From: Gadus chalcogrammus
Lineage: Eukaryota > Chordata > Actinopteri > Gadiformes > Gadidae
Reading direction: 5' to 3'
Assembly (NCBI RefSeq): GCF_026213295.1
Contig: NC_079432.1
Coordinates: 13,907,723 to 13,971,722, forward strand
Length of the DNA stretch: 64,000 bases
Positions within the stretch are counted from its first letter, which is position 1. Every line of letters starts with the position of its first letter. This document shows positions 50,883 to 63,759 of this stretch, one piece after another. The position numbers and the translations under genes were made by a program. The notes under the pieces were generated by a model that saw only the letters and a program-made list of their open reading frames with translations, ran no database searches and was not told where the DNA came from.

Positions 50883-53800
50883 CTGTCGTGGCACAGAACA
50901 TAACACATGGTTACAAAATCAGACAGCTACTGCTGCTGCCAGTGATGACACGAACCCAGGAAGATTTGGTGTCAAAGTACTTCAACCACCTTCCTCCCTT
51001 TTGATACAAACAAGAGGAAACCAGAGACCATGCATATTGAGATTTGATCCAATGTGGTTCTACCCATTCGTCGGTGGGCTCTCTAAAGCGAAGACCACCC
51101 ATGATGAGATGCAGAAACTGAGGGTTTAGTATGAGCCTTGGAGACAGTAGAAGAGGCGCTTTGAAATGTCACTCCCACGCCTTCTGCTAGCGTGGTCTCG
51201 TTAGCGACGGCTCCTATTGTCAAGAGGGTTACTCGCCCCTCGTATATTTTTCAGTTGCCATGTCTGACAATTGTAATGAACTGCAGCAGAGATAGAAAAT
51301 AAACAATTCATGATTGGGACTTTCTGTTTTGATCTGTTGTTGTTATTGAGGAAACAACAATTTAAGATATACAACTGGGGGTGATGTAAAAGGGAATAAA
51401 CAGACAGGTCACATGCTGCAACACAAACTTCAGTTTCCCCCCCCATCTCTTAAAATAGCTTTAAAACGTGGAGGTAGCAGGCGTTGCTACATGGGTTCAC
51501 GGCACTTAAAGATGCATCACCTACTTCTCATTTCTGGAACACATATAGGTATTTCATTTGTTTGAGACAATATAATGGATAATATGAAAGGGTCTGAAAT
51601 TAATGTTTTTGAACGGAAAAAGAGAAGAAATACAGGTACAGGCTTTGTAAGTATTATTTTTTTTATCTAAAAAAAAAATACATTTTCCTGTTCAACCATT
51701 TCATATTTCATTTGATTTCATTATTCTGATTAGAAGCCCATATCAAGAGGTGGGTGTTTACACATATTGAGTACTGCAATGTATTCCTCCCTGATCAATC
51801 ACTAGCGTGCAGGGCTCGTTTGAATATTTTCAATACTGTTACCAATACCTGTGATTCAATACCAATTCCTCATCAATATAGATATAATTCCAGTCAAGGC
51901 CAGACTCCAGTTGACAGCACTAAAGATAAAACAGGCTGTTTGTTATTCCCTCAATGTAATCATCTGAAATTATGTTGAAAAATAAGTTTCAATGAAAAAT
52001 GTAAACTATATACCACTTTATCAGACATGACGTATGAGATGGATAAATCAATCTAAAATTTAATTAAAATAGGGAATTATGTAAGAATAAAATTGTTTTT
52101 TATGTCAAAGCAAGGGTAGGCAATTTATTTAATTATTTTAAATGTCATATTTATTAAAATTCTCTTTACAGCCTAGACAGCACTCAATGACACAAATGTT
52201 CACACCGAAAGATTATAATCCGAAATTTATGCCACAATTATAATAGGTAACTGTGGCTGTCGCAATACTGTATTAAGCCTGTCAACTCATTTCATTCAGG
52301 TCAAGTGAAGTCTACCTCCACGTACTCTGCCGTGAACTCATTGCACAGGATCAGATTAATCCACAAGACAAGGCAGACCAGGGATGTGGTTCAGGGAAGG
52401 CGAGGTACGCCTGAAGGGAGGGGTGGGATGTTTTCGGTTGGTTACCTTCAAAAATCTAGAATTCTCTGGCTGGTATCCCCACATTGCCAACTTAGCTTTA
52501 ATAATAATGATTTACAGTCTGCAGGCAAACAAAGTGCCTGTGACCAAAAAATTCGGCTTTAAAGATAGAAATGTACCAGATTGGTCGAATGAATGAGTGA
52601 TTTGAGCAGCGATAGAAAATGCATTCCATTTAATAAGCAGGTTATTTCTAACCAATTTGTTTGGTCTAAACACAAGACTGTTTTTCACTGAGGCAAAGTA
52701 AACAGATCCTTGAAGTTATTGTGAATTCATTCACCATGAGATCTACTGCTGTCAGAGAGATGTACTTCATGTCACAGACCCTGAGAACAGAGGACAATAC
52801 ATTAATAGCCACAAATTAATAAATGTCATCATTGACGATTACACATGCTCAGGAATGTGTTGAGCACGATTGCAAGCCTCTGGTTCTGAACCCAATGATA
52901 CCTTTCAGGCAGTCTGGCTCTTTATCACAAAATATATGCTGAGTGGAACAGGATGGCGGAATGTGGAACATGCTTGTAGCTCCATTACTAAAGGTTAAGC
53001 ATCCTCATCCACACAGCGTAAAATTAAGAGACGTTAGCCTGCCACCTCATTATGAGCGGCCAGTGCCATACTACAAATGTTACTATATATATATATATTT
53101 GATTGAGCTTAAGCTTAAAATAGTGGATCGCTGATACCTTTGTACAAAAGGTTTCCCCTCAGTGTATTTCAAGCCCGCCTGGACTAAATGGACCCCCCCA
53201 GTTGTTGAATTGTACATGTATTTTAAAATGCTTTTTTCAGCTTCAGTTAGAGTGGGCAGCTGGATTAGAAACAGAGTTCTTAACTCACCGATATGACTGT
53301 GTTCGCTATGCAATACTTTAAGACACGTTTGATTGCGGGAAATAGGCTATTTTCTATTTCCCCCTTTGCCAAATCTGCACATAAGCCTGAGTATTGACTG
53401 TTCTTTGTATTTTATGAGCTTGTCGACATTTACCACTTATTTCCAAGTTGGATGTTAGATTATATATCAAATAAAATCACTCAAATTTTAACCCCCTCAG
53501 ATTATATCCTCAACGCTGTGAGAGGGCGAATGATGAAGCTTAAGAAGACTAAGATGAGTGAATACTCATACTTTCACCTTTTCCCTCGACCTTAAAGGTT
53601 ATATGTGAAGAATTTGATAGCAACTACTTTCATATTGGAACAAATGAATGCCAGTATTTTGTGACAGCTATTCTTGGGGTGCAAGTAGGTATCTCTTTTC
53701 AGCAAAAAAAGCATTATTATTATTCATCACCAAGGTCGATTTTTCAGGGCTCTAGCCTGCAAATAAATCACTTCAACCAATCAAAACCTAGTATCTAGGT

Positions 53801-56009
53801 CATAGTACCCATGCTCCCTTTGCGTATGAAGGCTTCATTTTGGATTCCAACGTGATGGAAAAAGCCTAATTGTGTGGTGAGCCGATGAACACAGACGGGA
53901 CTACATAATTCTACCAACTGTTATGATGTGCCAGTATTAACTGGGTCCACTTTAAGAGTGTCCCATCTGGATTGGATCCAGCATGTAGAAGATCAGTGTT
54001 GATCTCTTGGTTGATCTAGCACAGCCAACAGGATTTAAATGAATTTAGTTTATTTGCCGAGCAAAAGCTTTGATATTGAATGAAAATGATTGATAGGCTT
54101 GGATTGAGGTGTGGTCACGGTGTCGATATTGCAGGCATGTATGCAAGGCAGATGGTTAGTGAGCTCGGCATTATGCAATCGATACTATAAGGAGCCAACG
54201 ACGAGCCCATGTTCGAATCTTCTAGAGGAATTATTTGACCCTGCTAGCTCATCCCCTGACAAAGGCCAATCAGTTTCCCTACCCAGGTTAAGCAAAACAT
54301 TGACGCTGGAATAAGACCAAAAACAAAGAGACAAATGACGGCCAATCCAGGGGATTGGCCCTTCTAAACGCAATGTGGTGAAATGAGTTAATGTTAATTG
54401 AGTATACTGAATACATTTACAGGGTGCGCATTCTTTTTGAATAATGGGGATGACGCCGTCTTACAATGGTTCCAAATCAATGCGCTACAAAGATACAATA
54501 ACAAGAAATTCCAACCCTTAATTAGTTTTTCCCTATTAATTTTGTTTGTGCTTTTCACCATTTCCCTTTTTTCCAGAGATGATTTCTTTCTGGTGCTAAA
54601 GGGGTGCTCGACGGTATAGAACTCCCAACACAATTAGCCACCGATACAATTAAGCATTTATGGAGCAAGTCGACAGCATGCATCGGACGCAAGTGCTCCG
54701 AGACAATAAAAGCGTGCCATCCATCACCACACAACATATGCAACAAAGGTTTTTTGTCAATGTTTTGCAAAATGTTGTGAACGTTATTACTTGCAACAAA
54801 GGAGATACCATAACCAAATTCAAATTGTATTACATCTATTATGTTTGATTGATAATAGGTGGTTATCTCGTTGTTAGCCAATTATCTTACTTATTAGGAT
54901 AATTATTTAGGATAAACCTTCCCTTTGAGAGGGGCTAAATGGGCCCCTAAAAGCCTTCCCCTTTATCCCCCTTTAAGGGCGGGCCTGTCCAGTTGGTAGT
55001 GTGTAGGACACAAACACACATAACAGAGAGCTTTCATTTACATGGAGACACAAGCTGATGGAGTCCAGGCCGAAAATCTAGTTTTTTCATATTGTGAGAT
55101 GCTTCGAGTGCGTCCCCTCCACACCCAGGGAGCGGCTCACAGAGAGCTTATGACCGTGGACCCTATTTCTCACCTCGCTCCCCGGCCCACCCGTCTTGAA
55201 TAGGTGCTCACAGAAATAATTCAGGATTAAACATTGTAGGAGGGGAGACCGAGCCCTTTCCCAGGGGGCGGGTGTGTGTGGTCACACAACGGCGTGGGGA
55301 CTACAAGGCGGGGCAAATGGTGGCTGCTACCGTGCAAGTACAGGTGCTTAGATCGTACGCACACCGATGGGGCGTTGGCCTACGGAGACTGCAGAACCCC
55401 CCCCAGACGACACTGTTGGCCTGTGTGGATCAGACTGTCGTGCAGTGCACAGCGGAACAGACTCAAGGAACCTTAGAATTGCAATTTTGGGTATTATTCA
55501 ATGAGAGAAACCAACAGAAATCAAATTGGTATTAAAACACCAGACAAACCATGTTTAAAACAGGAAATCAAATCAAAACATGATTAAGATAATTAGGGCA
55601 TGCCAGCTTAGTTCCATGACCCGGTGCAGAACCAAAGAGAAAACACAGCTGCTGTGATGTCGTTTGTGTTTCAGAAGTAAAACTCTGCACAAAACCTCTT
55701 TTGTTGGAGACAACAGGCATTAAATATATAAACAAATCACAATCAGGCGTTGAGACTTCTACTCTGTGCTAATGGCATACCACAAAATTATTGTACTCGT
55801 TTGGGTTAGATTAATCCTCTTCAGGACTAATTTAGTTTGACAATCCGATAATTACAATGTTTGGATTCCTAAACATTCGATCCTGCACCGGCGAGAGTCA
55901 CTCATTGATACAATATGGAAGACGGCTAAAATAGTAGAAAGTATTATTTAAGGATCTCAGCAATAACTCCTAATTAAGCCCTTAGGCTTGAAGTGTGAAC
56001 TACTACTCA

Positions 56010-56330
56010 CTACTAAAAAAAAGTCAATGTCCAGTTTTGGACAAGACTAATCTGAAAGAAATATTTTTTTTCCACAAGCCATTTTGTTCTGCCAGCAAAA
56101 AAAAGGCAGCTTTCGTCAAACTAAAAGCCCAGCGTTGTGCTTTTAACTGCATCTCGGTGTGACTCTTGAAACAGACAGAAGTGGGTTGGGGTGGCGGTCA
56201 GGCAGACTTTGTGGGCTCCGACATCATGCTCGATTACTTGGCACGTGCCGAGTTCACAGTTGTAGGCACAGATGGATGCATGTGTCTTTTGTCCCGTGAG
56301 ACATTTTACGCATGATCAGGGTGATTTCAG
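56010..56330. repeat. Unclassified dispersed repeat, family B copy 2
   Basis: It carries ACAAGCCATTTTGTTCTGCC and GTCTTTTGTCCCGTGAGACA, then a TTACGCATGATCAGGG-like block, in the same order as the copy near 44890-45320. Confidence 0.5.
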
Positions 56331-58803
56331 GTCAGCAGTTTCATCAGCAAAAAATAAATCTGAAAGTAAAAATTGCTAGTGAAAGAAAGATTTAGGAAGG
56401 CGGAAGAATTGACTTTTACAAAGTGAACTTGCTTCAAATAATAAATCTTGAAGGGCCCCTCTTCTGGGAGTCACATGCTGATGATCAACTAGGTTTGTCA
56501 ATGCAAAACGGTCCCCCGGTTTAATTGGCTAGATACCCATGGCTAACACTGTCAATTGCATTGGCATACAAAGTGCAGGAAGACAGTAAGTGCTGTCCAA
56601 CTCCCAGTAGAGCGCCTTTTGATCAGCAAGGGACAAATCCCCCTCGTGCCATCTTTACATCTACTTCTGAGACGTAGAAGAAAATGGTGGCCACCAAAGA
56701 GCCGCCTCCGCTTCCATCAAAACGACTCCTCCGGCGTGCCCCTTGATTAATACGAGTGCCCGTCCTCCTGCTGATCCACCCCTTTCCTCAGAAGGGTGCG
56801 GCCAGCCTTTCATTTGCCATTATCCACAATTCCCCGTCTGCACATGCACCTTGGTCCTAATGAGGAGTGGGAGCAGCCATTGTGGCTGCTCGGCTGGACT
56901 GCAGCCCAGCAGCCTGACTGACAGCCCGTTAAGCTCCTTGGGGCGTCCGTCCCCCCCGCCCAAGATCAAATCCACCGGCGGTGCACATCATTAGTGCCGA
57001 GGCCACATTAAGAAGTGCCTCATGGTTAATATCCGTAATGAATCAGGTCCCTTCTTAAAATGGGCAAGAGCTTAATGGTAGCTTAATGTTCAACAAGTCA
57101 AGGTTGTAGAATGCAAAACGATTATCACAAATAATTATAAATGATCTTAAAGATTGTTAATGATCCCGTGGATGAAATGGGACCGACTTTACAGAGATAA
57201 CTGTGCTTGAGCATATTCTATTGAATAGGATTATCCCCTTGGGCACACCATAAGGGCATTTGTTTTTCAGTTTGAGATAGTAAGTTACTTTGGCAAATAA
57301 TTTGCCTAGACTTCAGGCTCCCTCAGTTGTGATTATTACTCTCAGCAAGGCAATCGTCTTAGCTGTTCTATAGGAAGCCTATGGAAATCCCTCCGGTGGG
57401 AGTTTGGCTGGCACACAAGAGACAGTAGAACACTGCCTTTTAGCATAGCATTCAAGGGGTCTGGGTGTACCATGCTTGCACGGAAAGAAGGATTCAGATC
57501 CCAATATGAATCTGAGGTGGGATGTGGAAAGATTTAAAGATGAAAGATTTGGATGTAGTATGGATGTTGAACAGAAAGTAGATCCAAGATAATATTTACC
57601 ACTGGCATCGGTTGGTTCTCCAGCAGATAACCAACACAAATAGCCTGAAATGTGGTGAGTCTGAAATAATTCATACATAAGGCGTGTAATCTTTCATGTA
57701 TAATAAGTCCTACAATTCGGAGGAATTAAAGGAAATACCAAAGAGCTTAACGTAAAAAAAAATGGAAAAGTGGAAAGCATTATTATCTCAACAACGACAA
57801 TAGAAAAAGCGTTTTAGCAAAATGAAAAATGCAAGTTTGCAAAGAGAAAATCTTGCTCGACCACCTTGAAGAAAAGACTTCTATAAAAATGTCATTTCAT
57901 GTCTGAAGCCGCCTCCATAATGGATAATTCCTAAATGGAAATTCTTTGTATAATCCATATGGGCCAGGATTGGGGTGAGAATTTAAAACGAAGATCCTCA
58001 CACAGCACACCCTGCAAACACACTCAACTTCTCAGCTACATTCATCAACATATCTACTGCACGACCTCCTGTCAATGGTGCTGCTTTTTTCACAAATAGA
58101 GAATGTTGTGTAAGATGTAACTATGGACACAAATTGCTTTCAGAAGTTGTTACTGGCAGTTTCGGGTTACCGGGTAGCTTTATTACACCCACCAAATCTG
58201 ATTGTAAGGAGCTAGCGAAAGTGTGAATGAAAAAGTATGGTGTCTAGTGGGGATGTATGCGGGTGTCTAGCCTAAAAAGGCTGTTTTTTTGCCTGTAATT
58301 AACACTTGCTCTCAACCCTTTTACTTTAGTGCTTTTTTTAATGTGCCCATTTACTGCAACAGGTTTTTACAAGCATACAAAACTCCCATGAACGTTCATC
58401 ATACCAAATGTTCCAATGAGACAAAAGGTAAACAAAAGCACTAACACAACAACCAAATGTATTTACCAACAGAAACGTATTCCTTAGCTGAATTCACAGT
58501 TCTGTGTACCCTACGCTTGCAATCGTGGCTGTTGAAGAATAAACAAAACCCTCTGCCTGTTCCCGGCCGAATCAGGAGAAAAGTGTGACACTTTGCTGAG
58601 CTCCAAGCGGACTAGATACAGGCTCTGTGATGAAAGGATCTTCAGTGGGAGATGAATGGGACAATCTCACAAATCGTCGGGAATTCATTTAGGTAATTCG
58701 GCTCACACAGGACAGTAGCCTACAAGACCATGCACACAGAACAAGGGAGACAAGTCTGACTGGACATACACAAAATACATCACATTAAAACTAGACACGT
58801 GTT

Positions 58804-58842
58804 GATAGATAGATAGGTAGATAGACAGATAGGCCTAGATAG
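58804..58842 (+). repeat. (GATA)n-like microsatellite
   Basis: An imperfect array of GATA, GGTA and GACA units. Confidence 0.9.
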
Positions 58843-59436
58843 ATGGATAAATATGTTCCATTATTTGCCTTGCGGAGCCAGCCAGTCCTGTGCATTTATG
58901 CAAATTAGCCATGTGCGCCAATGTCAATTTGTTTCAGTGAGCGACAAATGAGTGCAGATCATGATTTGCAGATGCAGATCAGTGAAACATATTTTAACTA
59001 ACCTACTACAGCACGCAACGTTTTTTTCTCGGTTGTAATCACATTTAGGAGGTTTTTTTATATATTGGAGGGGAATCACTGTCCTACTTGCTGTCGAAGC
59101 ACTTTATCCAACAAGCAGAACCGTCTCTGCAATATGGCCAAAGTGTATTGGAGTTCACTCTTTGATATGGCTGTCTGTACTAAAAGCAAACGTCTCCTTT
59201 AAATGCGTCTGCAAAATTGAATTGTACGACATGAGCGACAAAAACGAACAGAAATATTCGGGCAGATACTTTATGAGCGACCAAAGCGTCTTTGCAGCGC
59301 AATTCGCTTCTGATGTGAACGCACAGTTAAGCTGCCCGCTTTAGACCGCTTTAGATAGATTTTTGCAGATCAGTTAAACTGAATGGTGCTACATTTGTAT
59401 TATAAACTGATCAGCATCATTCACGTGTTTTGTACA

Positions 59437-59481
59437 GCTCTCCGCCTCCAGAGAGACTGGTCACGCTTTGATTTCATAGAT
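59437..59481. repeat. Dispersed repeat fragment, family C copy 2
   Basis: It carries AGCTCTCCGCCTCCAGA and GAGACTGGTCACGCTTTGAT, then TTCATAGA, matching 36110-36180. It is cut off about 25 bases later by the hAT-like element that starts at 59508. Confidence 0.5.
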
Positions 59482-59507
59482 GTATTATAATCATGACATA
59501 TATGTTA

Positions 59508-59614
59508 CAGTGTTTCCCACAGAAATTTTGGAGACTATGGGGGGGGGGGGGGGCTGGTATGGGGCGATTGTTGATTGTTGACGGGGTAGGGGGGTAGGTA
59601 TGGAGCGATTGTTG

Positions 59615-59680
<66 letters not shown>

Positions 59681-59934
59681 TGCGATTGTTGACGGGGGGG
59701 GGGGGGGGGGGGGGGATGGCGCGATGTTGACGGGGGGGGTATGGAGCGATTGTTGACGGGGGGGGGGGGGGGGGGGGATGTCTTCAAACTTCGCCTGAGC
59801 AAAAAAAGAAAAAAAAAAAAAATTTTTTTTTTTTTTTTAATAATAATAATAATTCATGTGCACGCAGAGACTATGGCGGCCGAAATTAGACTATGGCGGG
59901 CCGCCATAGTCTCGTCAATGTGTGGGAAACACTG
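59508..59934. mobile_element. hAT-like non-autonomous element with internal G-rich minisatellite
   Basis: The ends are perfect 14-bp inverted repeats, CAGTGTTTCCCACA and TGTGGGAAACACTG, a hAT-type terminus. Inverted similarity extends inward (GAGACTATGG / CCATAGTCTC). Flanking bases ATATGTTA and TGTTATTA match only partly, so the target duplication has decayed. The interior is a minisatellite built on GCGATTGTTGAC plus G runs. One G run is 62 bases (59618-59679) and another 22 (59694-59715). An A/T-rich stretch and a short palindrome around GGCGGGCCGCC follow. There is no coding capacity. Confidence 0.75.
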
Positions 59935-60324
59935 TGTTATTAGCCTATATTATAGTATATTATATAAGGCCTATATTCTGATATTCTTGTCTTCATTGTG
60001 GAAGTGAGGCGGATGGTCATTAAATGCTCAATTCTGAAATGAATCACAGATAGATGATTACGTGTTATTTTCCCATCAATGAAACTGCAGAGGGAAAACA
60101 ACTACTAATCAAGAAAGTGATTTGCACAAAGGGAGTGAGGTAGATGACAGCACCAAATTATAGCGAGATTATTATGGCGAGAAACTATGTTATTATTTAA
60201 CCTGACAGCAAATTTCATGTTTGCCATTTTCTGAGGATTTCTTAGATGAGGTCACTGATATATACATAAGGGATGGGGGGAAAGAAATAGTCTATAGGAA
60301 TCAGGATTCTTTGCTTCCAGAAAA

Positions 60325-61560
60325 TAATCCTCATCCTCATCCTCATCGTCATCGCTTATCCGGGGTCGGGTCGTGGGGAGCAGCTCAAGCAGGGGGCCCC
60401 AGACTTCCCTTTCCCGGTCCACATTGACCAGCTCTGAGGGGGGATCCGAGGCGTTCCCAGGCCAGTGTTGAGATATAATCTCTCCACCTAGTCCTGGGTC
60501 TTCCCCGAGGTCTCCTCCCACTGGACGTGCCTGAAACACCTCCCAAGGAAGGCGCCCAGTGGGCATCCTTACCAGATGCCCGAACCCACCTCAGCTGATC
60601 CTTTCTAAGTAAAGGAGCAGCGGCTCTAATCCGAGTTCCTCACGGATGGCTGAGCTTCTCACCCTATCTCTAAGGGAGACGCCAGCCACCCTTCTGAGAA
60701 AACTCATCTCGGCCGCTTGTACCCGCGATCTCGTCCTTCGGTCATCACCCAGCCCTCATGACCATAGGTGAGGATAGGAAACGAATCGACCGGTAGATCG
60801 AGAGCTTTGCCTTGCGGCTCAGCTCTCTTTTTCGTTACAACGGTGCGGTAAAGCGAACGCAATACCGCCCCCGCTGCTCCGATTCTCCGGCAATCTCACG
60901 CTCCATAGTACCCTCACTCGCGAACAAGACCCGAGGTACTGAACTCCTTCACTTGGGCTAAGGACTCATTTCCTACCGGAGTAAGCATCCACCGGTTTCC
61001 TGCTAAGTGTCATGGCCTCAGATTTAGCGGTGCTGATCCTCATCCCAGCCGCTTCACACCGCCGCCCCGATCCAGTGAGTGCTGAAGGTCCACCAGGCCG
61101 ATGATCCAATGAGGACCACATAATCTGCAAAAAGCAGTGACGAGATCCTCAGACCACCGAACTGCAACCCCTCCCCACCACGACTACGCCTCGATATCCT
61201 GTCCATGTATATCACAAACAGGATTGGTGACAAGGCGCAGCCCTGGCGAGACCAGCACCACTGAGAACGAAACTGACTGGCTGCCGAGGACGCGAACACA
61301 GCTCTCGCTTTGGGAGTACAAAGATTGGATAGCCCTGAGGATAGACCCCCTTACCCCATACTCCCCGCAGCACCTCCCACAGTTTCTCCCGGGGACCCGG
61401 TCATACGCGCCTTCTCCAGATCCACAAAAACACATGTAGACCGGTGGGCATACTCCCAGGCCCCCTCCAGGATCCTTGCGAGAGTGAAGAGCTTCCGTAG
61501 TTCCACGTCCGGGGCGAAAACCCGCATTGTTCCTCTTCATCTGAGGTTCGACGATCGGCA
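60325..61560 (-). mobile_element. Rex3-type non-LTR retrotransposon, 5' truncated and decayed
   Basis: On the minus strand, reverse-transcriptase segments appear in order but in different frames: FRPGRGTTEAL, GEYGVRGSILRAIQSLYSQS, then QGCALSPILFVIYMDRISRR with GLRISSLLFADYVVL (the FADD box has become FADY), and near the 3' end MPTGRLPWEVFQARP. The plus-strand words GGTGACAAGGCGCAGCCCTG match the region used for Rex3 typing primers. The 3' end at about 60325-60362 is a GATGAG/GATGAC repeat, like the GATG tails of Rex3. Frameshifts and stops make it inactive. The endonuclease and N-terminal parts are missing. Confidence 0.85.
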
Positions 61561-63094
61561 ACCCAAAATGGCATTGTTATCGATTGGAAGCTAATAATGC
61601 TACCGTCCTAGACTATAGTTAATCTGCATGTTCTGTTAATATCATTAAATGACAGCGGACCTTTAGGAACATGAACCCCAGTGCTCTGAAGAAAAACAAT
61701 TATATTAAAATATTACAGTCCCACACACGAAATAACCATGTGCACATTTTACCAAGGCACAAACAAATTAGCCTTGCTCCATAGCTTTCAACACAAATTG
61801 TTCAAGGGAGTCGGAATTATTCAATAGGTGGCACAAAAGGGCATATCCCGAGTGTGCCGTCAAGTGATAGCGAGCCCTGCTCATTCATCCGGATCCCACA
61901 GTGTTTATCAAACGAATCCATCTGAGCTTATCAGGGGATTCTGGTGAGTCGCGGCCCGGCATGAGTGAGGACAAAAATGGCTTCATGTCCATACAGCAAT
62001 CCGTTACTTGCAGCCTGAAAAGCATTTCCCTCTCTAATCTAATTCTTTCTCACACTCTGGAGTTTCATGCCGTCATCTTTCCTGCACCATCCCTTGCTAT
62101 GCCTGGTGTTTTCACAAACCTCTCAAAATCTTTTTTCTTGCGCTTGTTCTCCGGGCCACTTACACTGTTCCTGTCTCTCCCTCTCTTTGGTCTGTGGTTG
62201 GCTCTCATTCCTCCTGCTCCTACCCATCTCTTGACGGCGATAACAAGCCTTCTTGCCACATAACACTCGAAATAGCAGGAAGGAAGATGGGCTGCCATGG
62301 GTGAGGTAGAAGGGGTGGGAAATTGTACTTTAGTTTCGTTTTGCTAACGGAAGGTTTGCAGAAAATTATCATTAATGCAATGTTCATCTTGGACAGGAGC
62401 CAGATGTCACTCTCCGAGTCCTGCCTGCCATCATAGACATTAAAGAACTGAGTGTAAAAAATACCAAATTGACTGCAATCATTAAATTTCAGCAGTGCCC
62501 AAGCGTTTTTTTTTCCTGCCGGGCAGACAGTTGGCTCGCAGTAGTAGACTGACTGAGCAGTGCAGCCAAGAGTCCCTGGTTAGGAACGGCGTCGTTAGCA
62601 CTCCAACTGTTCTGGTTGTCGTTGTTGTTGTTGCACTTCTTCCCCTCCACTCTCAGTCCAGATCATCCCTTGATGGGTGGCTTTGTGGGGGTCCCCGGGC
62701 ATGCAGATTGGGGATCTGGACGCCAGCTGGACATTGGACACCACCCCTTCAAGCCAGCCCGTTTCAATCCACGCTCTTAATTACTGAACGCACATACCTT
62801 TGTACCAGAGCTTTAGTCACCGGCATAGCCGGTTTATGTTATTCGTCAACTCTTTTTATTTCATTACTTCCAAGATAAGATCCTGCTATAGGGAGTCTGG
62901 TTTTGTTCTTAAGTGAATTGATTTGGCACCCCCGGTCTTCCCTTCCCCAGTGTGCTAAGTTTTGTTCATATCAATTGTCACATAACATTTGATCACCTTC
63001 AACTGTTTCTACCAAGTCTTGTGAGATTGTTTACAATCTGCAGGTTGTAACGTTCATGGTCCCATTTACCACAGACAAAATGAATTAGGGTCGT

Positions 63095-63194
63095 NNNNNN
63101 NNNNNNNNNNNNNNNNNNNNNNNNNNNNNNNNNNNNNNNNNNNNNNNNNNNNNNNNNNNNNNNNNNNNNNNNNNNNNNNNNNNNNNNNNNNNNN
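63095..63194. other. Assembly gap (100 N)
   Basis: Exactly 100 N, the convention for a gap of unknown size. The right flank is a GA microsatellite, a plausible cause of the break. The true distance and even the adjacency of the two sides are uncertain. Confidence 0.99.
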
Positions 63195-63268
63195 AGAGAG
63201 GAGACAGAGAGAGAGAGAGAGAGAGAGACAGAGACAGGAGAGAGGACAGAGACAGAGAGAGAGAGAGA

Positions 63269-63329
<61 letters not shown>

Positions 63330-63366
63330 GAGACAGAGAGAGAGAGGGCAGGAGTGAGTGAGAGAG
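63195..63366 (+). repeat. (GA)n microsatellite
   Basis: An imperfect GAGA/GACA array directly at the gap edge. Confidence 0.95.
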
Positions 63367-63396
63367 AGGGGAGGTTTGGTTAATACTCTACCAGTT

Positions 63397-63465
63397 TCAG
63401 GAGAGGGAGGCCTCTGTGTGGCGAGTGGAGGGGGAGTTCCCCTCTGTCCGGAGGAAGGGGCGGTC
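63397..63465 (-). CDS. Candidate terminal exon of an unidentified gene
   Basis: On the minus strand, CCTTCCCTCCCCAG provides a good acceptor before 63465. In the frame passed on by the two exons upstream, 22 codons follow (starting DRPFLRTEGNSPSTRHTEAS) and then TGA at 63397-63399. A possible donor GTAGAG lies just after the stop, so this could also be part of a larger exon read in another frame. I do not recognise the peptide. The support is the chain of phase-compatible splice sites only. Confidence 0.3.
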   Translation of the reverse strand, partial: DRPFLRTEGNSPSTRHTEASLS

Positions 63466-63581
63466 CTGGGGAGGGAAGGGAAGAAGAAGAGAGAGTCAGA
63501 TATGTAATGAAAGCTGATGAATCAGTATCAGGCCAAAAGGACAAAGAATTATGCGAAAATATTTAAGTGAGGTAACTATAC

Positions 63582-63653
63582 CTCACTGGGACAGGGAACT
63601 GTGATGATCAATTCATGGTCCTCCATGCTGGGCTGGCCAGCTTGGCGCTGGAG
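63582..63653 (-). CDS. Candidate internal exon of an unidentified gene
   Basis: A 72-bp, phase-0 exon of 24 codons beginning LQRQAGQPSMEDHELIITVP. The acceptor TTTCTTTCCAG before 63653 is strong, and the donor GTATAG at 63581 is acceptable. The intron to the next candidate exon is about 116 bp, a typical small teleost intron. The peptide is not recognised. Confidence 0.4.
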
Positions 63654-63759
63654 CTGGAAAGAAATTAATGATTGATTATATTTATGAGTTCTAATATTAA
63701 AATATTGCAAATAAATATAAATAGGCTGCAGCAGCTGCTCCCCCTAATAGCCGTCTTAC

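Larger units (their letters stand above)
50883..63094 (-). other. Sequence upstream of the first visible RNGTT exon
   Basis: This is presumably an RNGTT intron that continues past the gap. I searched by eye on the minus strand for the next exon (ending in KADGT, containing a CGWEGSGFPG-like stretch) and did not find it. The stretch contains a family B repeat near 56010-56330, a GATA-type microsatellite near 58804-58842, a hAT-like element at 59508-59934 and a Rex3 fragment at 60325-61560. A GC-rich block near 56640-57000 has no recognised product. Confidence 0.6.

Noticed and set aside
59491..59802. Proline-rich minus-strand frame of about 100 codons
   Set aside because: It is the C-rich strand of the G-run minisatellite inside the hAT-like element.
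60330..60362. Acidic DDDEDEDEDED stretch on the minus strand, resembling the acidic linker of RNGTT between its two domains
   Set aside because: It is the translation of the GATGAG/GATGAC tail of the Rex3 element, continuous with Rex3 3' sequence (MPTGRLPWEVFQARP upstream), with no splice sites around it.
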